The notes under the pieces: model-generated
Database searches by the model: none
Told to the model about the DNA's origin: nothing
The model's input: only the letters and a program-made list of their open reading frames with translations
NCBI GenBank assembly: GCA_051155755.1
Contig: DAXETY010000057.1
Span: 13,997 to 77,996 of the forward strand
From: DAXETY01 sp051155755
GTDB lineage: Bacteria > Desulfobacterota > Desulfobacteria > Desulfobacterales > SG8-13
Direction: 5' to 3'
DNA length: 64,000 nucleotides
Shown here: positions 17,541-25,968 of the stretch, piece after piece
Layout of the letters: every line of letters begins with the position of its first letter
Position numbering within the stretch: position 1 is the first letter of the stretch
Position numbers and translations under genes: made by a program

Positions 17541-17610
17541 AGCTCATAGCTCATAGCTCATAGTTCATAGTTCATAGTTCATGGCTCGTAGCTCATAGTT
17601 TATAGCTCAT
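17541..17610. repeat. Heptamer tandem array, AGCTCAT type
   Basis: Ten contiguous 7-bp units: AGCTCAT three times, AGTTCAT three times, then GGCTCGT, AGCTCAT, AGTTTAT, AGCTCAT. It follows the octamer array by 7 nt. Such perfect short-period arrays are prone to replication slippage. Confidence 0.93.
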
Positions 17611-17630
17611 CATAAAAGACAAAAGGGATT

Positions 17631-17727
17631 TTTCGCCGTTTCGCCGTCTCGCCCCCTCGCCGTTTCAATTTCGACCAACTACCACACCGCAGGAACCAAT
17701 CGAACCAATGGGACCAATCGAACCGGT
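17631..17727. repeat. Composite repeat (copy A): TTTCGCCG octamers plus CCAAT nonamers
   Basis: Four octamers (TTTCGCCG twice, TCTCGCCC, CCTCGCCG) run into TTTCAATTTCGA. After 17 nt come four 9-bp units (GGAACCAAT, CGAACCAAT, GGGACCAAT, CGAACCGGT). The octamer core matches 43191-43232 and 46052-46095, and a shortened inverted form at 14248-14272. Confidence 0.88.
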
Positions 17728-17736
17728 TTTGCACGG

Positions 17737-17766
17737 GCAGGCCAACAAGAAGCCTGCTTTCATTTT
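17737..17766 (+). terminator. Possible intrinsic terminator after nrdDG
   Basis: GCAGGC (17737-17742) pairs with GCCTGC (17752-17757) around a 9-nt loop, followed by TTTCATTTT. The stem is short but GC-only apart from one A-T pair. It would insulate the nrdDG unit from the signalling genes that follow. Confidence 0.4.
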
Positions 17767-17831
17767 GCCTGACGATATGTTACACGGATACCGTACGAGG
17801 CGCCGTTTAACACCGTTTGGAGCTGATATTC

Positions 17832-19391
17832 ATGGCCGAGTCTTCTTCCTGGAAGATTGTCCTGATCGACGACGAGGAAGATATCCGCGACGTGCTGACC
17901 ATGGCCCTGGAGGATGCCGGCTATCAAGTCGCCGCCGCTCCGGATGGAACCACCGGACTGGCCCTTTGCGAGGAGGTTCGTCCCCAGATCGTCCTGACCG
18001 ATATCCGCATGCCCGGGATGGACGGCATCACCGTGCTGGAAACTCTGAAACGCACTCGACCCGAAATCGAGGTGGTTGTCGCCACGGCCTACGGCGAAAT
18101 GGACCTTGCCATACGGGCGCTGCAGCTGGACGCGTCGGATTTCATCAACAAGCCGATTCACGACGAAGCCCTGCAGCTGGCCCTGAAGCGCGCCCGCGAA
18201 CGCTACACGGCTCGCAAGCAAATTGCCGATTACACCGCCCTGCTGGAGAAAGAAAACGCCGAAACCAGTCAGCAGCTGATCCGTTCGATTGGATTTCAGC
18301 GCAATTTGATCGAAAGCTCCATGGACGGTATCCTGGCCTGCGACGCCAATGGACATATCCTGACGTTCAACCGCAGCATGGAGCATATCTCCGGCTTCCC
18401 CCGCAATGAAGTCATCCGCCGTCGATATCTGGAAGAACTCCTTCCGGCGGGCGAGGAGCAAAACCTGCGCGGGGCGCTGGCCGGAGAGCGCTACGGCGGG
18501 CGCAATCGCCTGGTTTTGTATGAAACCCATCTGATCGGCGCCGGCGATCGCAAAATTCCGGTTCAGGTGTCGGCGTCCGAGCTGCAGGAATCCGGTCGGA
18601 CAGTGGGACTGGTTTGTTTTTTCCGCGATTTGCGGGAAGTGCGGCGACTGGAGCGTGAACTCGCCGACCAGGCCCGGATCCTGCATCAGGACAAGATGAT
18701 GTCGCTGGGCCGGTTGGCCGCCAGCGTGGTTCATGAAATCAACAATCCGCTGACCGGCGTGCTGAATTACCTGCGCCTGATGCAGCGGCTGACCGCCAAA
18801 GGTGCGCCCGGCGTCGAAGAACTGGAAAAATTCCGCCGTTACCTGGAACTGGCCGCCAATGAAATCGCCCGCTGCTCCAACATCGTTTCCAACCTGTTGA
18901 CCTTTTCCCGCAAATCGCCGCAAGCGTTTTCGGCCGTCACGGCCCGGGAACTGATCGACCGCTGTGTCGTGTTGAGCCAGCACAAATTGGAGCTGAGTAA
19001 AATCGAACTGGAAACCGAGGTCGAGCGCAATGTTCCCGCCGTGCGGGGAGATGTGAACCAGTTGCAGCAATGTCTGATCAATCTGATCCTCAACGCGGTG
19101 GATGCCATGCCCGAGGGCGGCCGGCTGCGGCTGTCGGTTTCATTTGACGCCCAACGCAACCGGGTGTGCATCCGGGTATCCGACAACGGCTGCGGCATCG
19201 CATCCCAGGATCTGCCGCAAATATTCGAGCCGTTCTTTACGACCAAGCAGGAAGGATACGGCACCGGTCTGGGATTGTCCACGGTCTACGGCATTGTCGA
19301 GCAACACGGGGGAACCGTCGAGGTTGAAAGCCGGTTGGGGGAAGGTTCGACCTTTACGATCGAATTGCCGCCGGCGGAAAGTTCCCGTTGA
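17832..19391 (+). CDS. Receiver-PAS-histidine kinase
   Basis: 519 residues. Order: CheY-like receiver (1-125; acidic pair LIDDEED, phospho-acceptor D57 in LTDIRMPG, switch Lys in FINKPI), a PAS domain (about 160-270), a HisKA domain with H301 in VVHEINNPLTG, and a HATPase domain (N box LINLILNAVDAM, G boxes DNGCGI and GTGLGL). It lacks membrane segments, so it is cytoplasmic and probably receives phosphate or a PAS ligand signal. The ATG at 17832 is favoured by GGAG 9 nt upstream; a TTG at 17817 is also in frame. Its receiver closely resembles that of 34452-35642, on the other side of the Hdr genes. The sigma-54 activator follows after 16 nt, so the two are likely a regulatory pair. Confidence 0.9.
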   Translation: MAESSSWKIVLIDDEEDIRDVLTMALEDAGYQVAAAPDGTTGLALCEEVRPQIVLTDIRMPGMDGITVLETLKRTRPEIEVVVATAYGEMDLAIRALQLDASDFINKPIHDEALQLALKRARERYTARKQIADYTALLEKENAETSQQLIRSIGFQRNLIESSMDGILACDANGHILTFNRSMEHISGFPRNEVIRRRYLEELLPAGEEQNLRGALAGERYGGRNRLVLYETHLIGAGDRKIPVQVSASELQESGRTVGLVCFFRDLREVRRLERELADQARILHQDKMMSLGRLAASVVHEINNPLTGVLNYLRLMQRLTAKGAPGVEELEKFRRYLELAANEIARCSNIVSNLLTFSRKSPQAFSAVTARELIDRCVVLSQHKLELSKIELETEVERNVPAVRGDVNQLQQCLINLILNAVDAMPEGGRLRLSVSFDAQRNRVCIRVSDNGCGIASQDLPQIFEPFFTTKQEGYGTGLGLSTVYGIVEQHGGTVEVESRLGEGSTFTIELPPAESSR

Positions 19392-19407
19392 ATTTCGAGG
19401 ATGGCTC

Positions 19408-21138
19408 ATGGTTTTTTTTAACATTCCAGCGGTAAACAGCGTCCGATGCAAGGATTGGGTCGAACTGCTGGACGAGCTGAGCATCGGCGCATTTACGGTG
19501 GATTCCCGACATCGGGTTACATCGATGAATTACACCGCCCAGGCTTTGATGGGCATGAAAGAGCAGGAAGTGCTCGGACACGACTGCCGGGAGGTATTTA
19601 CCGGCGTTCCCTGTATGGTTCAATGTTTGCTGCGCGAAGAAGACAATGAGAGCACTGACGAGCCCGAGGTTGAAATTTTCAATGAAGACGACACCCCGCA
19701 TCTGCTCACCCGGCTGGCGAAACCGATCTACGATGAACACCAGCAAATCGCCGGTTGCTTGACGATTCTGCAGGATCAGACCCCGATCGCCGACCTGGTC
19801 GATCGCATCCATTACGAAGAGCGCAGCTTGAAGCTGATTCTGGATAATCTGGACATTGGCGTTTTCACCGTGAATCGCGGCGGCTACATCACGTTTTTCA
19901 ACCGTGAAGCCGAAAAGATCTCCGGATTCGACCGCCGCCAGGTGCTCGGCAAGCACTGCAGTGCCATTTTCGAAGGAGCCGATGCGCACGATCTGTGCCT
20001 GCTGAAAGAATCCATTGCCAACGGGGTGCCCCGGACCAGCCGCCGGGGTAAAATGCCCACGAAAAACGGGGAGATCATACCGATTCGGGCCAGTTACATG
20101 GCGCTGCGCAACGAGAAGGGTTCTATCGTGGGCGGGCTGGCGACCTTTCACGACCTGACCCTGGTGCAGCAACTCCACCAGGCCATCAGCGATCGCTATA
20201 CGTTCCACGACATGATCGGCAAGGACCCCTCGATGCAGCAGGTCTTCGAGACCGTGAGCGTGGTGGCCGCCACCGATGCCACGGTTCTCATCGAGGGAGC
20301 CACCGGCACCGGTAAAGACCTGCTGGCCAAAGTGGTGCACTCTGCCAGCCGCCGTGCCGGCCAGCCGCTGGTGAAAGTCAACTGTGCCGCAATTCCGGAC
20401 AATCTGCTGGAGTCGGAAATGTTCGGATACATCAAGGGCGCCTTCACCGGAGCCGACCGAGACAAGCCGGGACGCTTCAACGAGGCCCATGGGGGGACCA
20501 TTTTTTTGGACGAAATCGGTGACCTGCCGCTCTCCCTGCAGGCCAAGCTGCTGCGGGTGCTGGAGGATCGGGAGTTCTACCCCCTCGGCAGCCGGCATAC
20601 CCAGAAAGTCGATGTTCGCATATTGTCCGCCACCAATCGGCCCCTGGAAAACCTGGTCGCAAAGCGACAATTTCGCGAAGATCTGTATTACCGGCTCAAC
20701 GTGTTTCGCATTCAGCTGCCGGACTTGAAACATCGCCGGGTCGACATCCCCTTGCTGATCCATCATATCCTGCGCCGTCTCAGCGCCGCACGGGACAACC
20801 GGAGGGTGCGGATATCCGAATCATCCATGGAAGTGTTGCTCAACTACGATTATCCCGGCAATGTACGCGAAATGGAAAATATCCTGGAGCATGCCCTGAT
20901 CATCTGTCGCAGTGACACGATCGAGCCGCGGCACCTGCCGGAATACCTGCATCGCCCGCGCTCGACGGGGACCGCTGCCGACACCCCCGGTCGGATTACC
21001 GCCGAGCAGCAGGAGCTGGAGCAACTGCGTCGGGTGCTTGAAAAACACAATTGGCATCGCCAGCGCGCCGCCCGCGAATTGGGCATCGATCGCACCACCC
21101 TGTGGCGCCGCATGAAAAAATATCAATTACAGGGCTGA
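19408..21138 (+). CDS. Sigma-54-dependent activator, PAS-PAS-AAA+-Fis
   Basis: 576 residues. Two PAS domains (about 15-130 and 140-255), a sigma-54 interaction AAA+ domain with Walker A GATGTGKD near 297, the GAFTGA loop near 343 that contacts sigma-54, Walker B GGTIFLDEIGDL, and a C-terminal Fis-type HTH (QRAARELGIDRTTLWRRM). There is no receiver, so activity should be set by the PAS domains or by contact with the kinase upstream. PAS1 has three cysteines (CREVFTGVPCMVQC), and PAS2 a similar pair, as in many redox-responsive PAS domains. The start ATG at 19408 has GAGG 7 nt before it. A sigma-54 promoter with upstream sites lies just downstream at 21.2-21.4 kb, its probable target. Confidence 0.93.
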   Translation: MVFFNIPAVNSVRCKDWVELLDELSIGAFTVDSRHRVTSMNYTAQALMGMKEQEVLGHDCREVFTGVPCMVQCLLREEDNESTDEPEVEIFNEDDTPHLLTRLAKPIYDEHQQIAGCLTILQDQTPIADLVDRIHYEERSLKLILDNLDIGVFTVNRGGYITFFNREAEKISGFDRRQVLGKHCSAIFEGADAHDLCLLKESIANGVPRTSRRGKMPTKNGEIIPIRASYMALRNEKGSIVGGLATFHDLTLVQQLHQAISDRYTFHDMIGKDPSMQQVFETVSVVAATDATVLIEGATGTGKDLLAKVVHSASRRAGQPLVKVNCAAIPDNLLESEMFGYIKGAFTGADRDKPGRFNEAHGGTIFLDEIGDLPLSLQAKLLRVLEDREFYPLGSRHTQKVDVRILSATNRPLENLVAKRQFREDLYYRLNVFRIQLPDLKHRRVDIPLLIHHILRRLSAARDNRRVRISESSMEVLLNYDYPGNVREMENILEHALIICRSDTIEPRHLPEYLHRPRSTGTAADTPGRITAEQQELEQLRRVLEKHNWHRQRAARELGIDRTTLWRRMKKYQLQG

Positions 21139-21232
21139 TCCGCATCCGCCGTGCCCACCCCATCGGGACATGAAGCGCGGGCCCATGGAAGGCGGCCGGT
21201 TTCGATCGGGGCGGCTGTGTCGCCGGGGTTGT

Positions 21233-21341
21233 TGCAAGGCGTTGCAGAAACGTTGCAGAAATCAGGTATTATTTAATATCTATCTATATTTTATAGTTTT
21301 TTAAGAAAAACCTCCCGCCGGACTTGTTGCAAATCTGCAAC
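21233..21341 (+). promoter_or_regulatory. TTGCA-type upstream activator sites
   Basis: Several TTGCA half-sites: the palindrome TGCAA-GGCG-TTGCA (21233-21246), a direct repeat GTTGCAGAAA at 21241-21250 and 21252-21261 (period 11, one helical turn), and a second palindrome GTTGCA-AATC-TGCAAC (21326-21341). They lie 75-185 nt upstream of the -24 element, the usual range for sigma-54 enhancers. The binding protein is inferred to be the activator encoded directly upstream. Confidence 0.65.
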
Positions 21342-21415
21342 ACTTCGTACCGACTCACCCGAGCCTAATCTCTTAAATATCTGAAAAAACATAATATTTG
21401 ATTTTTCCGCCGGTC

Positions 21416-21430
21416 TGGCACGATTTCTGC
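21416..21430 (+). promoter_or_regulatory. Sigma-54 (-24/-12) promoter of the Hdr operon
   Basis: TGGCACGATTTCTGC: the -24 GG (21417-21418) and -12 GC (21429-21430) are separated by exactly 10 nt, and all of TGGCACG matches the consensus; only one base of TTGC differs (CTGC). It is 64 nt before the first gene of the operon and is preceded by AT-rich DNA. The upstream gene encodes a sigma-54 activator. Confidence 0.85.
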
Positions 21431-21493
21431 TTATAACCTACCCAGAGGTTTTCGAATCGGTTCCCGCGATGACCCAGGCACAAGGAGTTCAAG

Positions 21494-21937
21494 GTGGCTC
21501 CGGAAAGGGCGCGAAAAAAAATCTTTGTCATGGATGATGACCCGGAGATGCAGATCTTTCTGGCCAACCTGCTCAACAGTGCCGGATACCGGGCGATTAT
21601 CGCCGAAGGTGGGAAAGACACACTGCAGCAGATCGTCGAAGCCGGACCGGTGGTGATCATACTGTGCATGATGAAATACCGCGACCGCAAGCGCGAACTT
21701 TACCGCAGCCTCAAGGGTGACGTGAACTTGAAACAGATTCCGGTGATCCTGTTGTCGAACATCGAGCGCCGGACATTTTTCCACTATCAAAAATTCAAAA
21801 CCCATCCGATGGGAGCGTCGCTGCCGGAGCCGGAAGATTATTTCGTCAAACCGCTGGAAGCCGACGACCTGCTCCGGTCGATTCATCAATTGACCCGTCA
21901 AACGGCTTCGCAGAGCGATGAAGAGCGGCTGTCCTAG
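21494..21937 (+). CDS. Degenerate receiver-domain protein (Cys in place of Asp)
   Basis: 147 residues, a stand-alone CheY-like fold: KIFVMDDDPEMQIFL (strand 1 with the acidic residues kept), VVIILCMMKYRD (strand 3), PVILLSNIERR (Ser kept at the switch position), and DYFVKPLEADDLL (Lys kept). The residue where the phospho-acceptor Asp should be is Cys58. The start is GTG, with AAGGAG about 8 nt upstream. It is the first gene behind the sigma-54 promoter and 82 nt before the HdrA-type gene. It may be an anti-partner, a docking subunit or a thiol-based sensor; no output domain is present. Confidence 0.8.
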   Translation: MAPERARKKIFVMDDDPEMQIFLANLLNSAGYRAIIAEGGKDTLQQIVEAGPVVIILCMMKYRDRKRELYRSLKGDVNLKQIPVILLSNIERRTFFHYQKFKTHPMGASLPEPEDYFVKPLEADDLLRSIHQLTRQTASQSDEERLS

Positions 21938-22019
21938 GCGGCTTTGGCGGGTTGCAGGTCCGGTGGGTGAAGCGGAGATCGGTTTCGCCGGAAAGTCGAA
22001 CATCCAAGCGAGGTGACGC

Positions 22020-25000
22020 ATGTCCATACGCATCGGTTTTTACATTTGCCACTGCGGCATCAACATCGCCTACAAAGTCCGGGTCGAGGAAGTGGCACAG
22101 TTTGCCCGTTCCCTGCCGAACGTGGTGGTCGCGCGCGATTACAAGTTCATGTGTTCCGATCCGGGACAGGCCATGATCGAAAAGGACATTCCCGAATACG
22201 GGCTGAATCGAGTGGTGGTGGCATCCTGTTCTCCCCGGCTTCATGGGAAAACTTTCATGGGGGCCTGCCAGCGGGCCGGGATCAACCCCTATTATTTCCA
22301 GATGGCATCGGTGCGCGAGCAGGTCTCCTGGGTGACCGCCGACGAGGACGAAGCCACCGACAAAGCCAAAAGTCTGGTGGCCGCCGCCATCGAACGGGTC
22401 AATTACCACGAATCGCTGGAGGCGCGTGAAGCCGCCGTAAACCCGGACATGCTCGTGGTCGGAGGGGGCATTGCCGGCATGCAGGCCGCCCTGGACATCG
22501 CTGCCAGCGGATACAAGGTCTATCTGGTGGAAACCGGCACCACCATCGGCGGTCACATGCTGCAGTTCGACAAAACCTTTCCGACTCTGGATTGTGCGGC
22601 CTGCATCGGAACGCCCAAAATGGTGGAAGTGGCCCAGAACCCGAACATCGAATTGCTGACCTGCAGCGAGGTGTCCGAAGTATCCGGGTTTATCGGCAAC
22701 TTCAATGTTACCGTCCGACGCCGGCCGAGATACGTGCAGGAAGGCGTCTGCACCGGATGCGGGGAGTGTGCCAACGTCTGCCCGGTTTCGATCCCCAGCG
22801 ATTGGGATGCCGGCATCGGCCAGCGCAAGGCCATCGGCCGGGCCTTTCCCCAGGCGATTCCGATCACCTTCGATATCGAAAAAAAAGATCGCGCCCCCTG
22901 CACGATCACCTGCCCGGCGGGAATCAATGTCCAGGGATACGTGCAGCTCATCGGCCAGGGGAAATATACAGAAGCGCTGCAGCTGATCATGGAGCGACTG
23001 CCGCTGCCCGGTGTGCTCGGCCGGGTCTGTCCCCATCCCTGCGAGGCCCGCTGCCGGCGTTTGGAAATCGACGCGCCGGTTGCCATCCGGGATTTGAAGC
23101 GGTTTGCGGCCGACCAGGTGAACCTGGCCGAACTGCCCCAGCCGGAAATCGAGGAACGCCCCCAACGCGTGGCGGTGGTCGGCAGCGGTCCGGCCGGGCT
23201 GACTGTGGCCTATTACCTGCGACGCCGAGGCTATCGGGTGACCCTGTACGAAGCCCTGGAGAAACTGGGCGGTATGCTGCGGGTCGGAATCCCCGATTAT
23301 CGGCTGCCGCCGCAGGTACTCGATCAAGAGATCGATTACCTCCTGCGGTGCGGCATCCAGGTGGAAACCGGCCGCCGACTCGGTGGCGATTTTTCCGTGG
23401 AGGACCTGCGCAGGGAAGGCTACGAGGCCATATTCCTGGGCATCGGAGCCCATCTGGGAATGAGTGCCGGAATCGCCGGGGAATCCGATCTGGCCGGGGT
23501 GGTCAATGCCGTGGATTTTCTGCGCGAAGTCAACCTGGGCCGGGGTCGGCCGCCGGGAAGGCATCTGGTGGTGGTCGGCGGCGGTAACGTAGCCGTAGAT
23601 GCAGCCCGGGTGGCGTTGCGGCTCGGCGCCGAGTCGGTCAGGATCGTTTATCGCCGCAGCCGGGAAGAAATGCCGGCTTATGCGGAGGAGATCGAAGACG
23701 CCCTCGCCGAAGGCATCGAGATTCTGTATTTGACCATGCCCGTGCGCATTGTCGGCGAGCAGGGGCGGGTTACCGGATTCGAATGTCTGCAGACCGAGCT
23801 GGGGCCGCCGGACAGCAGCGGGCGCCGGCGTCCGGTACCGGTGGAAGGTTCCGAGTTCCTGATCGCCTGCGACGGCGTGATTCCGGCCATCGGCCAGCGT
23901 ATCGACCTCGAATGGGCCGCCGATGGCACCGGGCCGGATGTCACCCCCCGGAGCACCATTCGAGTCAATCCCCACACGATGCAGACGTCGATTCCGGACG
24001 TCTTTGCGGCCGGCGATGCAGTTACAGGCCCGGCTTCGGTGATCGAGGCGGTGGCCAACGGTCACAAGGCCGTGGCAGCCATCGATTGCCTGTTGCGCAA
24101 CGAGTCTCTGGAAGAGCTGACCGAAGCGGTGGCCTCCCAGGCACCGCCGGGTGACCGGTGGGCCGATTTTCCGACCCACACAGCCCCTGCAAAGCGGGTG
24201 CAGTCCCAGCACCTGGCGCCGGAACAACGTCGGCAGGGTTTTGACGAGGTAAATCGAAATTTTTCCGAAGAAGAAGCCCGCAACGAAGCCATGCGCTGTC
24301 TGAACTGCGGCATCTGCTGTGAATGCATGGAGTGCGTGCGGGCCTGTGAAGCTCACGCCATCGATCATCAAATGCAGCCGGAAGAATTGCAGCTGAAAGT
24401 GGGCAGCATCATTCTGGCCACCGGCTACGACGTGATGGACCCCGGGCCGATGAAACCCTATGGCTACGGCACCTATCCCAACGTCTTCACGGCCCTGGAA
24501 TTCGAACGGCTGAGCAACGCCACCGGACCCACCGGCGGAAAAATCCTGATGCGGGATGAATCCGGTGGGTTTACGCGGCCGCCCCAGAGCGTGGCTCTGG
24601 TCCACTGCGTCGGCAGCCGGGACGTGAACTATCACGAGTACTGCAGCCGGGTGTGCTGCATGTACGCGCTGAAGTACACCCACCTGATCAAGGAAAAGGT
24701 CGGGCACCAAACGGCCGTCTACGATTTTTATATCGACATGCGCTGTTTCGGGGAAGGCTACGAGGAGTTCTACCAGCGATGTCAACAGGAGGGCACGGTG
24801 TTCATTCGCGGCAAGGTGGCCGAAATCACCGATCGGGCGCGAGTTCCCGAAGAAGAAGGCAAATTGGTTGCCGTTGCCGAAGACACCCTGGTCGGCCGCC
24901 GGTTGCGCGTTCCGGTGGACATGGTGATTCTGTGCACCGCCATGGAAGCCCGGGCCAATGCCGGTGAAGTCGGCCGCGTTTTCGGTGTCAACCAGGGCGC

Positions 25001-25430
25001 CGACGGGTTCTTCCTGGAAGAACACCCCAAGCTCGCACCGCTCAATACGGCCACCGACGGGGTATTTCTGGCCGGATGCTGTCAGAAGCCCATGGATATT
25101 CCCGACACCGTTTCTCAGGCTTCGGGGGCGGCGGCCAAAGCCCTGGCGCTGGCGACCCGCGGGATCGTGGAAGTGCCGCCCACCGTATCCTGGATCGATC
25201 CGGACATCTGCGTAGGTTGCCAGGTCTGCATCGACCTGTGCCCCTATGGTGCCATCGAATACAATCCGCGAACCGGGGTATCGGAGATCAACGCGGCCAT
25301 GTGTAAAGGCTGCGGCAGCTGTTCGGCTTACTGCCCGAGCGGTGCGGCCACCAGCCGCCACTTTCGCAGCCGGCAGATATTCGCCGAGATCGACGGGATC
25401 ATGGACGCCATCAACCGGTTGCAGAGGTAG
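22020..25430 (+). CDS. HdrA fused to a GltD/NfnB-like NAD(P)H oxidoreductase module
   Basis: 1136 residues. HdrA is the FAD-containing bifurcating subunit of heterodisulfide reductase complexes. Order: HdrA N-terminal cluster domain (CHCG, MCSDPG, SCSPRLHGKTF; 1-140), FAD motif VVGGGIAGMQ near 148, first ferredoxin motif CTGCGECANVCPV near 243, then an inserted GltD-like unit (about 291-695) with its own Cys-rich lead (APCTITCPAG...PHPCEARCRR), FAD motif GSGPAGLT near 387 and NAD(P)H motif VVVGGGNVAVDAA near 517. The HdrA part resumes with CLNCGICCECMECVRAC near 760, HCVGSRDVNYHEYCSRVCC near 862, and a C-terminal two-cluster ferredoxin (CVGCQVCIDLCP; CKGCGSCSAYCP). It resembles the long HdrA-type proteins noted in sulfate reducers. 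Predicted role: NAD(P)H-linked entry or exit in a soluble Hdr complex. Confidence 0.93.
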   Translation: MSIRIGFYICHCGINIAYKVRVEEVAQFARSLPNVVVARDYKFMCSDPGQAMIEKDIPEYGLNRVVVASCSPRLHGKTFMGACQRAGINPYYFQMASVREQVSWVTADEDEATDKAKSLVAAAIERVNYHESLEAREAAVNPDMLVVGGGIAGMQAALDIAASGYKVYLVETGTTIGGHMLQFDKTFPTLDCAACIGTPKMVEVAQNPNIELLTCSEVSEVSGFIGNFNVTVRRRPRYVQEGVCTGCGECANVCPVSIPSDWDAGIGQRKAIGRAFPQAIPITFDIEKKDRAPCTITCPAGINVQGYVQLIGQGKYTEALQLIMERLPLPGVLGRVCPHPCEARCRRLEIDAPVAIRDLKRFAADQVNLAELPQPEIEERPQRVAVVGSGPAGLTVAYYLRRRGYRVTLYEALEKLGGMLRVGIPDYRLPPQVLDQEIDYLLRCGIQVETGRRLGGDFSVEDLRREGYEAIFLGIGAHLGMSAGIAGESDLAGVVNAVDFLREVNLGRGRPPGRHLVVVGGGNVAVDAARVALRLGAESVRIVYRRSREEMPAYAEEIEDALAEGIEILYLTMPVRIVGEQGRVTGFECLQTELGPPDSSGRRRPVPVEGSEFLIACDGVIPAIGQRIDLEWAADGTGPDVTPRSTIRVNPHTMQTSIPDVFAAGDAVTGPASVIEAVANGHKAVAAIDCLLRNESLEELTEAVASQAPPGDRWADFPTHTAPAKRVQSQHLAPEQRRQGFDEVNRNFSEEEARNEAMRCLNCGICCECMECVRACEAHAIDHQMQPEELQLKVGSIILATGYDVMDPGPMKPYGYGTYPNVFTALEFERLSNATGPTGGKILMRDESGGFTRPPQSVALVHCVGSRDVNYHEYCSRVCCMYALKYTHLIKEKVGHQTAVYDFYIDMRCFGEGYEEFYQRCQQEGTVFIRGKVAEITDRARVPEEEGKLVAVAEDTLVGRRLRVPVDMVILCTAMEARANAGEVGRVFGVNQGADGFFLEEHPKLAPLNTATDGVFLAGCCQKPMDIPDTVSQASGAAAKALALATRGIVEVPPTVSWIDPDICVGCQVCIDLCPYGAIEYNPRTGVSEINAAMCKGCGSCSAYCPSGAATSRHFRSRQIFAEIDGIMDAINRLQR

Positions 25431-25509
25431 GCGGCAGCAGGCCCGAAGCACGCAACCGCCGCAAGGCGCTAATTGAACCTTACCAGATAACGGAAAAGGA
25501 ACTTGACCC

Positions 25510-25935
25510 ATGAACGAGTCTTTCGAACCGACCGTCATCGCTTTTGTGTGCAACTGGTGCACTTACACGGCGGCGGACCTGGCCGGCACATCGCGTTTGT
25601 CCTATCCCAAAAACGTGCGGCTGATCCGGGTGATGTGCACCGGAATGGTCGACCCGCAGTACGTCATCAAGGCCTTTCTGGAGGGCGCCGACGGGGTTCT
25701 GGTCAGCGGCTGCCACCCGGGGGATTGTCATTACATCAACGGTAATTTCAAAGCCCGGCGCCGCATCAAGCTCATGAAGGAGATCCTCCCGCAGTTCGGC
25801 TTCGAACCGGAACGGTTGCGGTTGACCTGGATCGGTGCCAGCGACGGCATTCAGTTTGCCGAAGTGATGAAGGAGCTGGTGGCCCAGGTAAAGGCGCTGG
25901 GCCCGTCCCAGGCCCGGTTGAGCATGGTGATTTGA
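25510..25935 (+). CDS. mvhD: MvhD/FlpD-type [2Fe-2S] subunit
   Basis: 141 residues. The family transfers electrons between a hydrogenase, formate dehydrogenase or other donor and HdrA through one [2Fe-2S] cluster. Cysteines are in the expected places: FVCNWCTYTAADLAG, VMCTGMVDP and SGCHPGDCHY. No membrane segment. It lies 79 nt after the HdrA-GltD gene. The window has no MvhAG hydrogenase, so the donor here should be the GltD module or the FrhB-like protein encoded next. Confidence 0.94.
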   Translation: MNESFEPTVIAFVCNWCTYTAADLAGTSRLSYPKNVRLIRVMCTGMVDPQYVIKAFLEGADGVLVSGCHPGDCHYINGNFKARRRIKLMKEILPQFGFEPERLRLTWIGASDGIQFAEVMKELVAQVKALGPSQARLSMVI

Positions 25936-25968
25936 ACGATGAAACCGGAAGACTGATAGGAGGCTTCC

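Noticed and set aside
17443..17727. CRISPR-like array
   Set aside because: Units are 7-9 bp and directly contiguous, without unique spacers, and no cas genes are in the window.
21846..25562. A 1238-codon open frame on the minus strand opposite the HdrA-GltD gene
   Set aside because: It is a mirror of the strong GC bias of a long real gene. The product is rich in His, Asp, Gly and Gln without domain motifs, and the plus-strand gene has every expected cofactor motif and a ribosome-binding site.
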